Source: an uncultured Lachnoclostridium sp. | GTDB taxonomy: Bacteria; Bacillota; Clostridia; Lachnospirales; Lachnospiraceae | Direction of reading: 5' to 3' | Length of the DNA stretch: 34,633 nt | NCBI GenBank assembly: GCA_944376715.1 | Contig: CALWDO010000033.1 | Span: 1-34,633 of the forward strand | In this document: positions 18,680 to 26,562 of the stretch, piece after piece | Layout: every line of letters starts with the position of its first letter | Numbering within the stretch: the stretch's first letter is position 1 | Position numbers and translations under genes: made by a program | Notes under the pieces: model-generated | What the model was told of the DNA's origin: nothing | Databases searched by the model: none | What the model saw: the letters and a program-made list of their open reading frames with translations, nothing else

Positions 18680-19864
18680 TTAGAGAGTGCTTTTCAACAG
18701 CTCTTTCAGATGGACATCCTGCACATGCTGTGATACGCCGATGATGCTGCTCTGGTATTTTTTGTAAAAGTGCTGGACGACCAGCCGTTTACGGAATGGA
18801 TAGAACAGAGGCAAAGGCTCTTTTATAATTTCCTCAAACATATCCCAGTACTGGTCGATGCTTTCTCCGCAGATCAGGACAATATCCGGATTGTAGACGC
18901 AAGCCATATTATTGATGGCTGCTTTGACATATGTGCATGCTTCGCTGACCAGTTCCCGTGCCCAGGAGATTCCTTTGACCCAGGCGCTGTGGATTTCCTC
19001 CAAAAGGAGGATATCCGGGTTGTATTTCTGGGCGCGCCTGATCAGGTATTCCTCGGCAATAAAAGTTTGAAGACACCCGCGGTTGCCGCATCCGCAGAGC
19101 ATGCCTCCTGGCTCCATAATCGTATGCCCGATTTCAGAAAATGGATTGCGTCCGGGCGGGGAGAGAAGAGCTCCCTGGTAACTGATGGCTGAACCGACGC
19201 CGGTTCCGATGCAGATGCAGGCTACGGCTTTCTCCTTGTACTCTGGATGGAGGACGCACTGCCCGATCAGGGCGGAATCGCAATCATTTTCCACAAGTAC
19301 GTTTTCCATATGGAATTTTTCAGCGACAGCCAGGCGCAGATTGACGTCGCGCCATTTTAACTGGGAGGTAATCAACAACATATCGGAATCGTTCATTGTG
19401 CCGACTACGCTGACACCGATGCCGCAGATGTGCGTCGGATCGATCCCGGAATCTGTAAGCGTACCCTGATATAGCTGATAGGCGATATCGAGCACCTGCT
19501 CGATGCTGGGCGAGGAAGTATCCATTTTCAAATACTGATCCGCGATGACCTTCTTACGGAAATTCAGGATAGATACATGAATATAAGTGGAGTCGATGTT
19601 GATTCCCACAGAATAGAACGCAGACTCGTTGATATCCAAAAGCGTAGCTGTCCGACCGACTTTTTTCTCGTCGGAAGGCATCTCGCGGAGCAGATTCACT
19701 TTCTGCATATTGTTCACAAAACGGGTAATGCTGGTGGGGCTCATACCGGAAACTTTCGCCAGATCCGCTCTGGAAATCGGAGTTTTATCATAAAGTATAT
19801 TAAAAATGGTGATCAGATTTGCAAGTTTCATATCTGTCTGATCTTGCGTCAACCCTTTTCTCAT
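18680..19864 (-). CDS. ROK-family transcriptional regulator (NagC/XylR type)
   Basis: A 394-residue regulator. The N-terminal winged helix (about residues 12-65) includes ISRADLAKVSGMSPTSITRFVNNM. The C-terminal ROK domain keeps VENDCDS (Asp194), the GTGVG phosphate loop (220-224) and the zinc motif CGCGNRGC (257-264). Such proteins repress sugar genes and are released by a sugar or sugar phosphate. It is divergent from the 20102-27945 operon, whose seventh gene encodes a ROK kinase, so local control of that operon is likely. AAAAGGA about 8 nt upstream supports the start. The effector is unknown. Confidence 0.92.
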   Translation of the reverse strand: MRKGLTQDQTDMKLANLITIFNILYDKTPISRADLAKVSGMSPTSITRFVNNMQKVNLLREMPSDEKKVGRTATLLDINESAFYSVGINIDSTYIHVSILNFRKKVIADQYLKMDTSSPSIEQVLDIAYQLYQGTLTDSGIDPTHICGIGVSVVGTMNDSDMLLITSQLKWRDVNLRLAVAEKFHMENVLVENDCDSALIGQCVLHPEYKEKAVACICIGTGVGSAISYQGALLSPPGRNPFSEIGHTIMEPGGMLCGCGNRGCLQTFIAEEYLIRRAQKYNPDILLLEEIHSAWVKGISWARELVSEACTYVKAAINNMACVYNPDIVLICGESIDQYWDMFEEIIKEPLPLFYPFRKRLVVQHFYKKYQSSIIGVSQHVQDVHLKELLKSTL

Positions 19865-19902
19865 ACAAGTGTCCTTTTCCCTGTAATAGATATTATAATT
19901 CT

Positions 19903-19931
19903 ATCTTAATTGTCTTTTTCAGAGATGTCAA
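19903..19931 (-). promoter_or_regulatory. Sigma-A-type promoter for the ROK regulator gene
   Basis: On the minus strand, a perfect TTGACA (19926-19931) and TAAGAT (19903-19908) are 17 nt apart, 39 nt before the start codon. Confidence 0.6.
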
Positions 19932-20044
19932 TGAAATCGGATAATAAATTTCAGCAGAAAATAAATTAAACATAATATTTTTTGATAATGTCAAAAGTGC
20001 TTAAAAATGTATAAATTATTTAATAACCGCAGTGGAGAAATATA

Positions 20045-20073
20045 TTGACATTGTAAAAATTGCGGCGTATAAT
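20045..20073 (+). promoter_or_regulatory. Consensus sigma-A promoter of the 20102-27945 operon
   Basis: TTGACA (20045-20050), a 17-nt spacer and TATAAT (20068-20073) form a perfect consensus promoter. So strong a promoter implies that expression is set by repression, presumably by the divergent ROK protein. The AT-rich stretch 19940-20040 upstream includes AATAAATT repeated at 19943 and 19960. Confidence 0.88.
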
Positions 20074-20101
20074 GTCTAAATATAGAAAGGAGATGTGCAA
20101 A

Positions 20102-21490
20102 ATGACAGTTCTGACCGCCGCAGATGGGATTTTCCTTCGGGAAGAAAAAATGCCTGTTGTGGAATTTGCAAAAGAGGACTATGAACAGCGGATCAGCCGC
20201 CTTATCAGACGTATAGAAGAGCGGGGGCTGACCCATATGGTCATCTACGGAGACCGGGAGCATTTTTCCAATGTGGAATATTTTACCCGTTACGACTGCC
20301 GTTTTGAAGAAACTCTCTTTGTAGTCGGTGCAGATGGCCGCCGGTCTATCGTGGTCGGAAATGAAGGTATGGGATACAGCCGTGTGATACCGGTGGATGT
20401 GGACCGGTATCTGTACCAGAATTTTTCCCTGCAGGGACAGCCAAGAGACCGTCTTGAGCCGCTGGAAGAAATCCTTAAAAAGACCGGGCTTGGAGAAGGA
20501 AGCCGTGCGGGGATTGTGGGAATCAAATATTTCCGCGCTGAGGATATAGACGGAGACCCTTCCCAGACTTATGACCTGCCTCAGTATATTCTGGACGCGA
20601 TAAAAAAGACGGGTACTAATATGGTGAATGCTACGGAAGAGATCACCGGCGTGCCGGACGGTATCCGGCTGCGCCTGTATACGGCGAAGGAGATCGCCTG
20701 GGCGGAATCAGCGGGCAACAGAGCCGCTTCGGTAGTGCAGAGACTGATTAAAAATATGAGGGAAGGGATTCGGGAATATGAGCTGGCAGAATCGGCAAAG
20801 GTCGGATTCGACCCGCAGAATACATGGCCGCTGGTGAATTGTGGGGATGAGAGCGTAAGTATCGGGATGGGTTCTCCCAGGGACATACCGCTCGTTGCCG
20901 GGGAGCCGGGAGGCGTCTGCTACAGTGTGCGCGGGAACCTGACGTCCAGGGTCGCGGTGCTCGCATACGGGAAAGAGAGCTGCAAAAAGGAGCTTCAGCC
21001 ATATCTGGACAGCTTTTATGGAAAATATTTTGAGGCGCTGGCGGCGTGGTACGAGGCGCTGCATGTGGGCGCCACGGGAGGCGAACTGCACGACGCCGTC
21101 ATGGATATCATCGGAGGAGAAGAATTTGGCGTTACTCTGAACGCGGGGCATAATACAGGGACAGAAGAATGGAGCAACGCCATTTCTTATAAAGGCTCCC
21201 GGATACCGGTAGCCGACGGGGCGTTTATGCAGGCGGACATCATCGCCCACGGGGAGGATCCGGTGCGGACCGCTATCTGCGAAGACGCGGTGGTCGTGGC
21301 CGGAGAAGAACTCAGAAACGCTCTGCGGACGGAGTATCCGGAAACCTATGAGCGGATTCAGGCAAGAAAGAAAGCGATGAAAGAAGTACTGGGAATCCGG
21401 CTGCATGAGGACGTGCTTCCCATGAGTAATCTGAACGGCGCGTATTTCCCGTTCCTGCTGAATACGGGCCTGGTATATGCAAAAGAGTAA
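20102..21490 (+). CDS. Creatinase/M24-like pita-bread protein A (metal ligands missing)
   Basis: A 462-residue protein with an N-terminal creatinase-type domain (about 20-180) and a C-terminal pita-bread domain (about 195-462) as in Xaa-Pro aminopeptidases and creatinase. The M24 metal site needs two Asp, a His and two Glu. Here His350 (AGHNTG) and Glu394 (CEDAVVV) remain. The Asp-Gly...Asp pair is replaced in GGVCYSVRGNLTSRVAVL, and the first Glu position reads MQADI. It may therefore be a metal-free hydrolase like creatinase, or catalytically changed. ATG at 20102 sits 8 nt after GAAAGGAG. It is the first gene of the operon and a paralogue of 26563-27945. The substrate is unknown. Confidence 0.8.
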   Translation: MTVLTAADGIFLREEKMPVVEFAKEDYEQRISRLIRRIEERGLTHMVIYGDREHFSNVEYFTRYDCRFEETLFVVGADGRRSIVVGNEGMGYSRVIPVDVDRYLYQNFSLQGQPRDRLEPLEEILKKTGLGEGSRAGIVGIKYFRAEDIDGDPSQTYDLPQYILDAIKKTGTNMVNATEEITGVPDGIRLRLYTAKEIAWAESAGNRAASVVQRLIKNMREGIREYELAESAKVGFDPQNTWPLVNCGDESVSIGMGSPRDIPLVAGEPGGVCYSVRGNLTSRVAVLAYGKESCKKELQPYLDSFYGKYFEALAAWYEALHVGATGGELHDAVMDIIGGEEFGVTLNAGHNTGTEEWSNAISYKGSRIPVADGAFMQADIIAHGEDPVRTAICEDAVVVAGEELRNALRTEYPETYERIQARKKAMKEVLGIRLHEDVLPMSNLNGAYFPFLLNTGLVYAKE

Positions 21491-21503
21491 AGGAGAGACT
21501 GCC

Positions 21504-22523
21504 ATGTATACTAAATTGATAAGCGAATATCGTTTTGACCCTTCGGAGGATCCCAAAAGCGCTGCTTTTGACTTGATGCATTACGGGTACGTCTGCATCG
21601 TAGATGAACATTCTAATGTATTGTACAGCGCGGGCGACTGCGACGACCTGGTATTTTACCGTTCTGCGTCCAAGCCGATCCAGGCGCTGCCGGTGTTTGC
21701 GCACGGGCTGGATAAAAAATACGGGCTTGAAGAGAAAGAATCCGTAATCCTGTCCGCATCCCATGCGGGATGTCCCTGCCATGTGGAGGCGGTGGAAAGC
21801 GTTCTGAAAAAAGCCGGGTTCACAGAGGATATCCTGTGTATGAATCCCGCCGTTCCGGCAGATGTAAAGGCGAATGAAGACAGAATCCGCCAGGGCATTC
21901 CGCCCAGGAAGATTTTCCACAACTGTTCCGGGAAACATGCGGCGCTTCTGCTGGTGCAGAAATATCTGGGCGGAGTCCCGGAGGACTACTGGAAAGTAGA
22001 CACGCCGGTATTTGAAGAGATTGCCAGAACCATTCAAACCATGGCCGAGACAGATACGATGAAGGTGGGCGTGGACGGCTGCGGCGTTCCGGTATTCGCG
22101 GTGGGGATGAAAAATATCGCCGTTTCTTACAAGAATCTTGCATGTATCGACACGATCCAGGACGAGGCGCTTCAGAAGGCTGCTGCGACCAATGTGGACA
22201 GAATTATGAAACATCCGGAGATGATCCGGGGGAACGGATTCCTCTGTACGATTATGAATGAAGATCCCAATATCATCGCCAAAGGCGGAGCCAATGGGGT
22301 ATATGGTTTCGGCCTGAAGAAACAGCGGCTGGGAGTGGCATTCAAATTCATAGACGGCACGGAAGAAGCATGGTCCTTTATGGCGAAGGAAATCCTGAGC
22401 GCACTGGGAGCGCTGACGCCAGAGCACGAGAAGCGTCTGGACACTCTCCATCCGAAATATTTTGTCAATGACAATCAGAGAGTAGTGGGAGAGCGAAGAT
22501 GTGAGATAAAGATATCTATTTGA
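21504..22523 (+). CDS. Asparaginase of the PF06089 (AnsA / R. etli) type
   Basis: A 339-residue protein of the asparaginase family unrelated to the common E. coli enzymes. Family motifs present are RSASKPIQALP (Ser54, Lys57), SASHAGCPCH (Ser86), HNCSGKHAALL (Cys141, Lys144), VDGCGVPVFA (Cys193) and AKGGANGVYGFG (Lys260). These match the Ser-Lys pairs and cysteine/lysine metal site reported for the Rhizobium etli enzyme, so activity on an amide of asparagine or a related compound is likely. ATG at 21504 has AAAGGAG overlapping the previous stop. The context beside a sugar-type ROK kinase leaves room for a modified asparagine as substrate. Confidence 0.85.
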   Translation: MYTKLISEYRFDPSEDPKSAAFDLMHYGYVCIVDEHSNVLYSAGDCDDLVFYRSASKPIQALPVFAHGLDKKYGLEEKESVILSASHAGCPCHVEAVESVLKKAGFTEDILCMNPAVPADVKANEDRIRQGIPPRKIFHNCSGKHAALLLVQKYLGGVPEDYWKVDTPVFEEIARTIQTMAETDTMKVGVDGCGVPVFAVGMKNIAVSYKNLACIDTIQDEALQKAAATNVDRIMKHPEMIRGNGFLCTIMNEDPNIIAKGGANGVYGFGLKKQRLGVAFKFIDGTEEAWSFMAKEILSALGALTPEHEKRLDTLHPKYFVNDNQRVVGERRCEIKISI

Positions 22524-22564
22524 GGTGCAGATAGATATTGTTATAAAGAAAAGGAGGAAAAGAG

Positions 22565-23416
22565 ATGAAGAAAGGTGTAGCAAAAAGAATATTGGCATTG
22601 GGTTTTGCGCTGGTATTGGCGGCAGGATGTTTGTCCGGCTGCGGATCTGGACAAGAGGGCGGCGGTGAGTCCGCCGGAGCGGCAAGCTCCAGCAGATTGA
22701 ACGATATCATCGAAAAAGGCAAGATCACCATCGGCGTCAATCCGCCCGGAGAACCGGTCTGCTTCTACGATGATGAAGGCAACCTGATCGGATACGATGT
22801 GGACTGGGCTTATAAGTTAGGGGAAACTCTTGGCGTAGATGTGGAGCTGGTAGAAGTGAACGGTGAGAACCGGATCAGTATGGTAAGTTCCGGAAGGGTA
22901 GACGTGATTTTTGCAAATATCACCGGCAGCCTGGAACGTGCAAAGAGCATCAATTTTTCGATCCCGTATCTGAAAACTGGCGTCAAGATGGCGGTAAGGC
23001 CGGGACTGGAAGACGTGCAGGAGATCTCTGACCTGAATGATCCGCAGTTTAAGGTGGCTCTGGCGAGCGGTACCACTGGCGAAGAACTGGTGCTGGAGCA
23101 GGCGCCGGAAGCAGAGATCATCTATGTGGCAAGCCTTTCAGACCAGTGTCTGGCTCTTCAGGAAGGCAGATGCGACGCGATCCTGGAAGACGGCACCTCT
23201 CTGGATTATCTGGCCAGCCAGTCCGACTACATGGAAGTGCGCGAAACGACCTACACGTCTGATCCGATCTGCATCGGATATGCGAAGGGAGATCCGGATT
23301 TTGGAAGATATCTGGATATGTTCGTTTCCTATATGATCAGTGAAGGATTCCAGGCCGATACCTACTACAAGTGGTTCGGAGCAGAATATGCCAGCCCGAT
23401 GGAGCATCCGTGGTAA
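22565..23416 (+). CDS. Amino-acid ABC transporter substrate-binding lipoprotein
   Basis: A 283-residue family 3 (SBP_bac_3) binding protein. The signal peptide ends in a lipobox, LSGC, with Cys26 as the likely lipid anchor. A Gly/Ser/Ala-rich linker follows to about residue 42. The mature part carries IIEKGKITIGVNPPGEPVCFYDDEGNLIGYDVDWA and VDVIFANITGSLERAKSINFSIPY, typical of polar amino-acid binders. It lies outside the membrane and hands the ligand to the two permeases downstream. A ribosome-binding site, AAAGGAGG, precedes the ATG. Ligand identity cannot be read from the sequence. Confidence 0.94.
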   Translation: MKKGVAKRILALGFALVLAAGCLSGCGSGQEGGGESAGAASSSRLNDIIEKGKITIGVNPPGEPVCFYDDEGNLIGYDVDWAYKLGETLGVDVELVEVNGENRISMVSSGRVDVIFANITGSLERAKSINFSIPYLKTGVKMAVRPGLEDVQEISDLNDPQFKVALASGTTGEELVLEQAPEAEIIYVASLSDQCLALQEGRCDAILEDGTSLDYLASQSDYMEVRETTYTSDPICIGYAKGDPDFGRYLDMFVSYMISEGFQADTYYKWFGAEYASPMEHPW

Positions 23417-23448
23417 ACGGTTGGACGGTAAACAAGGGGGATACGCAT

Positions 23449-23478
23449 ATGGGGAGATTCCGCACAGGATCTCCCCAT
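23449..23478 (+). other. Intercistronic stem-loop between binding-protein and permease genes
   Basis: ATGGGGAGAT (23449-23458) pairs perfectly with 23469-23478 around a 10-nt loop. There is no T-run, so it more likely protects the binding-protein mRNA or slows read-through than ends transcription. Confidence 0.65.
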
Positions 23479-23502
23479 CCTTATATATGAAAGGATGTTG
23501 TT

Positions 23503-24168
23503 ATGTACAGATTAAGCTTTCGGTTCCTGGAAAATCCACAGTATCAGGAACTGTTGAAGGAAGGCGTCATCAATACGCTGATCATCACTTTCTTCTGCCT
23601 GATCTTTGGATTCCTGATCGGACTGATCGTAGCCATGATGCGCAGATCGAAGATGAAAGTTCTAAGAGGATTTGGTGCGTTCTGGGTGGATTTCCTGAGA
23701 AATACGCCGTTTCTGGTGCAGCTTTTCTTCTTTTACCACAGCCTTCCGAGGCTGGGGATAGAGCTGGATCCGGTGATTGTGTCTATTATCGCGCTGAGCA
23801 TCAATACCAGCGCAGGCAACTGCGAGGTTATCCGTGCCGGTCTGATGGCGGTCAAGAAAAGTTATTATGAATGCGCGGCAGCGCTGGGACTCAGCACTTT
23901 CCAGACGGTTCGCCACGTGGTGCTTCCAATTTCACTGCGGGTGGCGTTTAAACCTCTGGTAAGTAATTTTGTCAACCTGATCCTGACTACTTCTACATGC
24001 TTTTCCATCACGGTAGTGGAACTTATGGGAGCTTCTAAAATTATCAACGGAAGGGTTGACCGTCCGTTTGAGATTTATCTGCTGCTTCTGGTAGCGTACT
24101 GCTGCATTACCTTCCTGATCTCTATGATCTCCAAGGCAGTGGACAGGAAGATCGCGATTACATTGTAG
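23503..24168 (+). CDS. Amino-acid ABC transporter permease 1
   Basis: A 221-residue inner-membrane permease of the His/Glu/Gln/Arg/opine family. It has about five membrane helices, with the family's N-terminal GVINTLIITFFCLIFGFLIG and FLRNTPFLVQLFFFYHSLP. The coupling loop SYYECAAALGLSTFQTVRHVVLPISLR, containing the EAA motif, contacts the ATPase. It pairs with the permease at 24184 to make a heterodimeric channel. The gap after the binding-protein gene is 86 nt and holds a hairpin; the other genes of the importer are closely spaced. Confidence 0.94.
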   Translation: MYRLSFRFLENPQYQELLKEGVINTLIITFFCLIFGFLIGLIVAMMRRSKMKVLRGFGAFWVDFLRNTPFLVQLFFFYHSLPRLGIELDPVIVSIIALSINTSAGNCEVIRAGLMAVKKSYYECAAALGLSTFQTVRHVVLPISLRVAFKPLVSNFVNLILTTSTCFSITVVELMGASKIINGRVDRPFEIYLLLLVAYCCITFLISMISKAVDRKIAITL

Positions 24169-24183
24169 AAAGGAGAATGTTCT

Positions 24184-24861
24184 ATGCAGGAAGTTCATGT
24201 GATGGGGCAATACTCCCAGCTGGCGGTAGGCGATATATATACGTTCCTGGAAGCCTGCGGGGTCACGCTTCTGGTAACTTTGGTATCTCTGGTGCTGGGT
24301 ACCCTGTTGGGAACGGCACTGGGACTGGTACGGTGCTCGAAAAATAAAATTATCAGTTCGCTTCCGCTGATTATAATGGAACCTCTCAGAAACTCACCGC
24401 TGGTTGTCCAGCTTTTTCTGGTATATTATGGCCTGCCTATGGTGTTCGGGATCCTGCTGGACGCGTATCCGGCGGCAATCCTTACGCTGTCGCTGAACAC
24501 AGCCGCTTTTTTCGCCGTACTGGTGCATAATTCGATTACGGCGATCCCGGTATCTCAATGGGAGGCGGGATATGCACTGGGACATGGAAAAGCGTCCACT
24601 TTTGTAAATGTGATATTCCGCCAGGCGCTGCGCCTTCTGATACCGCAGGCGATTACGCTTTACATTAATCAGCTTCAGTGCTCGTCGATGATTTCTCTGA
24701 TCAGCCTTCGCGACATCTGCCGGATCGGCCAGCTGGTGTCGGTGCGGACAATGCAGCCATTTCTGGTGTGGGGGATCGTGTTCGCGCTGTATTATGTGAT
24801 CTCGTTCCCGTTGGCACGTCTTGCCAGCTATTTAGAGAAGAGAGTTAATTTTTCATACTGA
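24184..24861 (+). CDS. Amino-acid ABC transporter permease 2
   Basis: A 225-residue partner of the preceding permease, of the same family. It carries MEPLRNSPLVVQLFLVYYGLP and the EAA-type loop QWEAGYALGHGKASTFVNVIFRQALRLL. The first helix region is GVTLLVTLVSLVLGTLLG. GAAAGGAG precedes the ATG by about 8 nt. Only 15 nt separate it from the first permease, and the next gene starts 13 nt after its stop, so they are co-translated. Nothing unusual was seen. Confidence 0.94.
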   Translation: MQEVHVMGQYSQLAVGDIYTFLEACGVTLLVTLVSLVLGTLLGTALGLVRCSKNKIISSLPLIIMEPLRNSPLVVQLFLVYYGLPMVFGILLDAYPAAILTLSLNTAAFFAVLVHNSITAIPVSQWEAGYALGHGKASTFVNVIFRQALRLLIPQAITLYINQLQCSSMISLISLRDICRIGQLVSVRTMQPFLVWGIVFALYYVISFPLARLASYLEKRVNFSY

Positions 24862-24874
24862 TGAGGTGAATGCT

Positions 24875-25609
24875 ATGGCAATGATTGAAGTAAAAAATAT
24901 AACAAAAAGTTATGGAGACCATACTGTGCTGAAGGATTTCAGCGTAGATTTCGACCAAAGCGGCGTGACAGTGATCCTGGGTCCCAGCGGGACAGGAAAG
25001 AGTACGCTTCTGCGGTGCATCAATGGCCTGGAGAAAACCAATTCCGGAGATATCCTTGTGGACGGCCTTTCGGTCAATGACAAGAAGAACTTAAAGCAGA
25101 TCCGTATGACCTGCGGCATGGTGTTCCAGCATACAGTAATCTTTCCTCACCTGAACGTGATGGAAAACCTGATCATGTCCCCGATGAAGATTCTGAAGAC
25201 TCCGAAGGGGGAAGCCATCGACAAAGCGCGGTATTATCTGAAGAAGGTAGGATTGGAGTCCAAAGAAAAATCTATGCACAACGAGCTTTCCGGCGGGGAA
25301 CAGCAGCGTATCGCCATCGCACGCGCATTGATGATGAACCCGAAGGCGCTTCTCCTGGATGAGATCACATCTGCGCTGGACCCGGAAATGACCCGGGAGG
25401 TGCAGAACGTACTGGAGAGTCTGGCTGCGGACGGGGTGTGCATGCTTTGTGTGACCCATGAAATGTCGTTTGCACGGGATGTGGCGAGCAGGATTCTGTT
25501 CCTGGATGGGGGAAGCATTGTCTGCGACGCCCCAAAGGATGAGTTTTTCGGGAAGATACGTCAGGAAAACGACAGAATCAACAAATTCTTGAGTTTTATA
25601 GGAGAGTAA
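24875..25609 (+). CDS. Amino-acid ABC transporter ATPase
   Basis: A 244-residue GlnQ/HisP-type ATPase. Walker A GPSGTGKS is at 36-43, the Q-loop Gln85 is in VFQHTVIFPHL, the signature LSGGEQQR is at 138-145, and Walker B with the catalytic Glu is in LLLDEITSALD. The switch His lies in CVTHEM. The Walker B reads DEI rather than the usual DEP, a mild variation. GAGGTGA at 24863-24869 favours the ATG at 24875 over the GTG at 24866. It powers the importer encoded by the three genes before it. Confidence 0.95.
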   Translation: MAMIEVKNITKSYGDHTVLKDFSVDFDQSGVTVILGPSGTGKSTLLRCINGLEKTNSGDILVDGLSVNDKKNLKQIRMTCGMVFQHTVIFPHLNVMENLIMSPMKILKTPKGEAIDKARYYLKKVGLESKEKSMHNELSGGEQQRIAIARALMMNPKALLLDEITSALDPEMTREVQNVLESLAADGVCMLCVTHEMSFARDVASRILFLDGGSIVCDAPKDEFFGKIRQENDRINKFLSFIGE

Positions 25610-25620
25610 GGCTGAAGTTT

Positions 25621-26559
25621 ATGAAGGTAATTTTTGGGGTAGATATCGGAGGGACCAATATCAAGATCGGAAGATTCACCCCGGACGGGGAGCTTCTGGA
25701 GAAATGGTCGGTAAAGACAGATTTATCAGACTGCGGAAAAAAGATTATTCCGCAGGTAGCAGGCTGCATATCAGAAAATATGGCGGAGAATAACCTGTGC
25801 GAAGAGGATATGGAAGGGATCGGTATGGGGATACCGGGTCCTGTAGACAAAAACGGATATGTAAAGAAATGTGCCAATTTGAACTGGAATGATTTCAACC
25901 CGGTGGAAGAACTGAAGAAATTTTTCCCGGACTGCCGCGTCCGCGCGGGCAATGACGCCAATGTGGCCTCCCTGGGAGAATATTTCCGGGGCGCGGGGAA
26001 AGGCTCATCCAGCATGATGATGGTTACATTGGGCACCGGAGTAGGAGGAGGAGTGATCATCGGCGGAAAGATCATCATCGGCGCCCACGGGATCGCGGGC
26101 GAGATCGGGCATATCTCGGTCACAGATGCGGAGGAGGACTGCAACTGCGGAAACAGGGGCTGCATAGACCAGTGGGCGTCTGCCACAGGGATTGTCCGGG
26201 AGGCCGGGAGACTCCTGGAAGCCGACGACAAACCGTCGATGCTGCGCCAGGCAGAGAAGCTGACCTCCAAAGACGTCTGCAGCTTTGCAAAACAAGGGGA
26301 CAATCTGGCGGTGGAGTGCATCAACCGGTGTATGTATCCGCTGGGGAAGGGACTGGCGTATTTTTCCCATGCTTTTGATCCGGAAGTCTATGTGATCGGC
26401 GGAGGTGTATCTCTGGCCGGAGAGATCATCGTGGATGCCGTGCGGAGGGGATATGAGGACAATCTGTATCTGATCCGTAAAGGAGCGGATATAAGGCTGG
26501 CAGAACTTGGGAACGACGCGGGAATCATTGGCGCGTGCGCGCTGGCATCAGGTGAGTAG
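25621..26559 (+). CDS. ROK-family sugar kinase (glucokinase-like)
   Basis: A 312-residue ROK kinase. The ATP motif DIGGTN is at 8-13, the catalytic Asp112 is in GNDANVA, the second phosphate loop is GTGVGGG, EIGH is at 161-164, and the zinc motif CNCGNRGC is at 174-181. All catalytic features are intact and there is no DNA-binding domain, so it should phosphorylate a sugar or sugar derivative with ATP. Glucose or an N-acyl-amino sugar would be typical for the family. Its place inside an amino-acid importer operon, with no sugar transporter or isomerase, is unusual and is the main hint that the imported compound carries a sugar. Confidence 0.9.
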   Translation: MKVIFGVDIGGTNIKIGRFTPDGELLEKWSVKTDLSDCGKKIIPQVAGCISENMAENNLCEEDMEGIGMGIPGPVDKNGYVKKCANLNWNDFNPVEELKKFFPDCRVRAGNDANVASLGEYFRGAGKGSSSMMMVTLGTGVGGGVIIGGKIIIGAHGIAGEIGHISVTDAEEDCNCGNRGCIDQWASATGIVREAGRLLEADDKPSMLRQAEKLTSKDVCSFAKQGDNLAVECINRCMYPLGKGLAYFSHAFDPEVYVIGGGVSLAGEIIVDAVRRGYEDNLYLIRKGADIRLAELGNDAGIIGACALASGE

Positions 26560-26562
26560 AAT

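Noticed and set aside
22512-22538. AT-rich inverted repeat (ATATCTAT and ATAGATAT) over the asparaginase stop
   Set aside because: The hairpin is weak, has no T-run, and lies between genes that appear co-transcribed. It is not convincing as a terminator.
21312-22685. Antisense frame (457 codons) opposite the asparaginase gene
   Set aside because: It crosses the ends of three well-supported genes and has no start signals or family motif.
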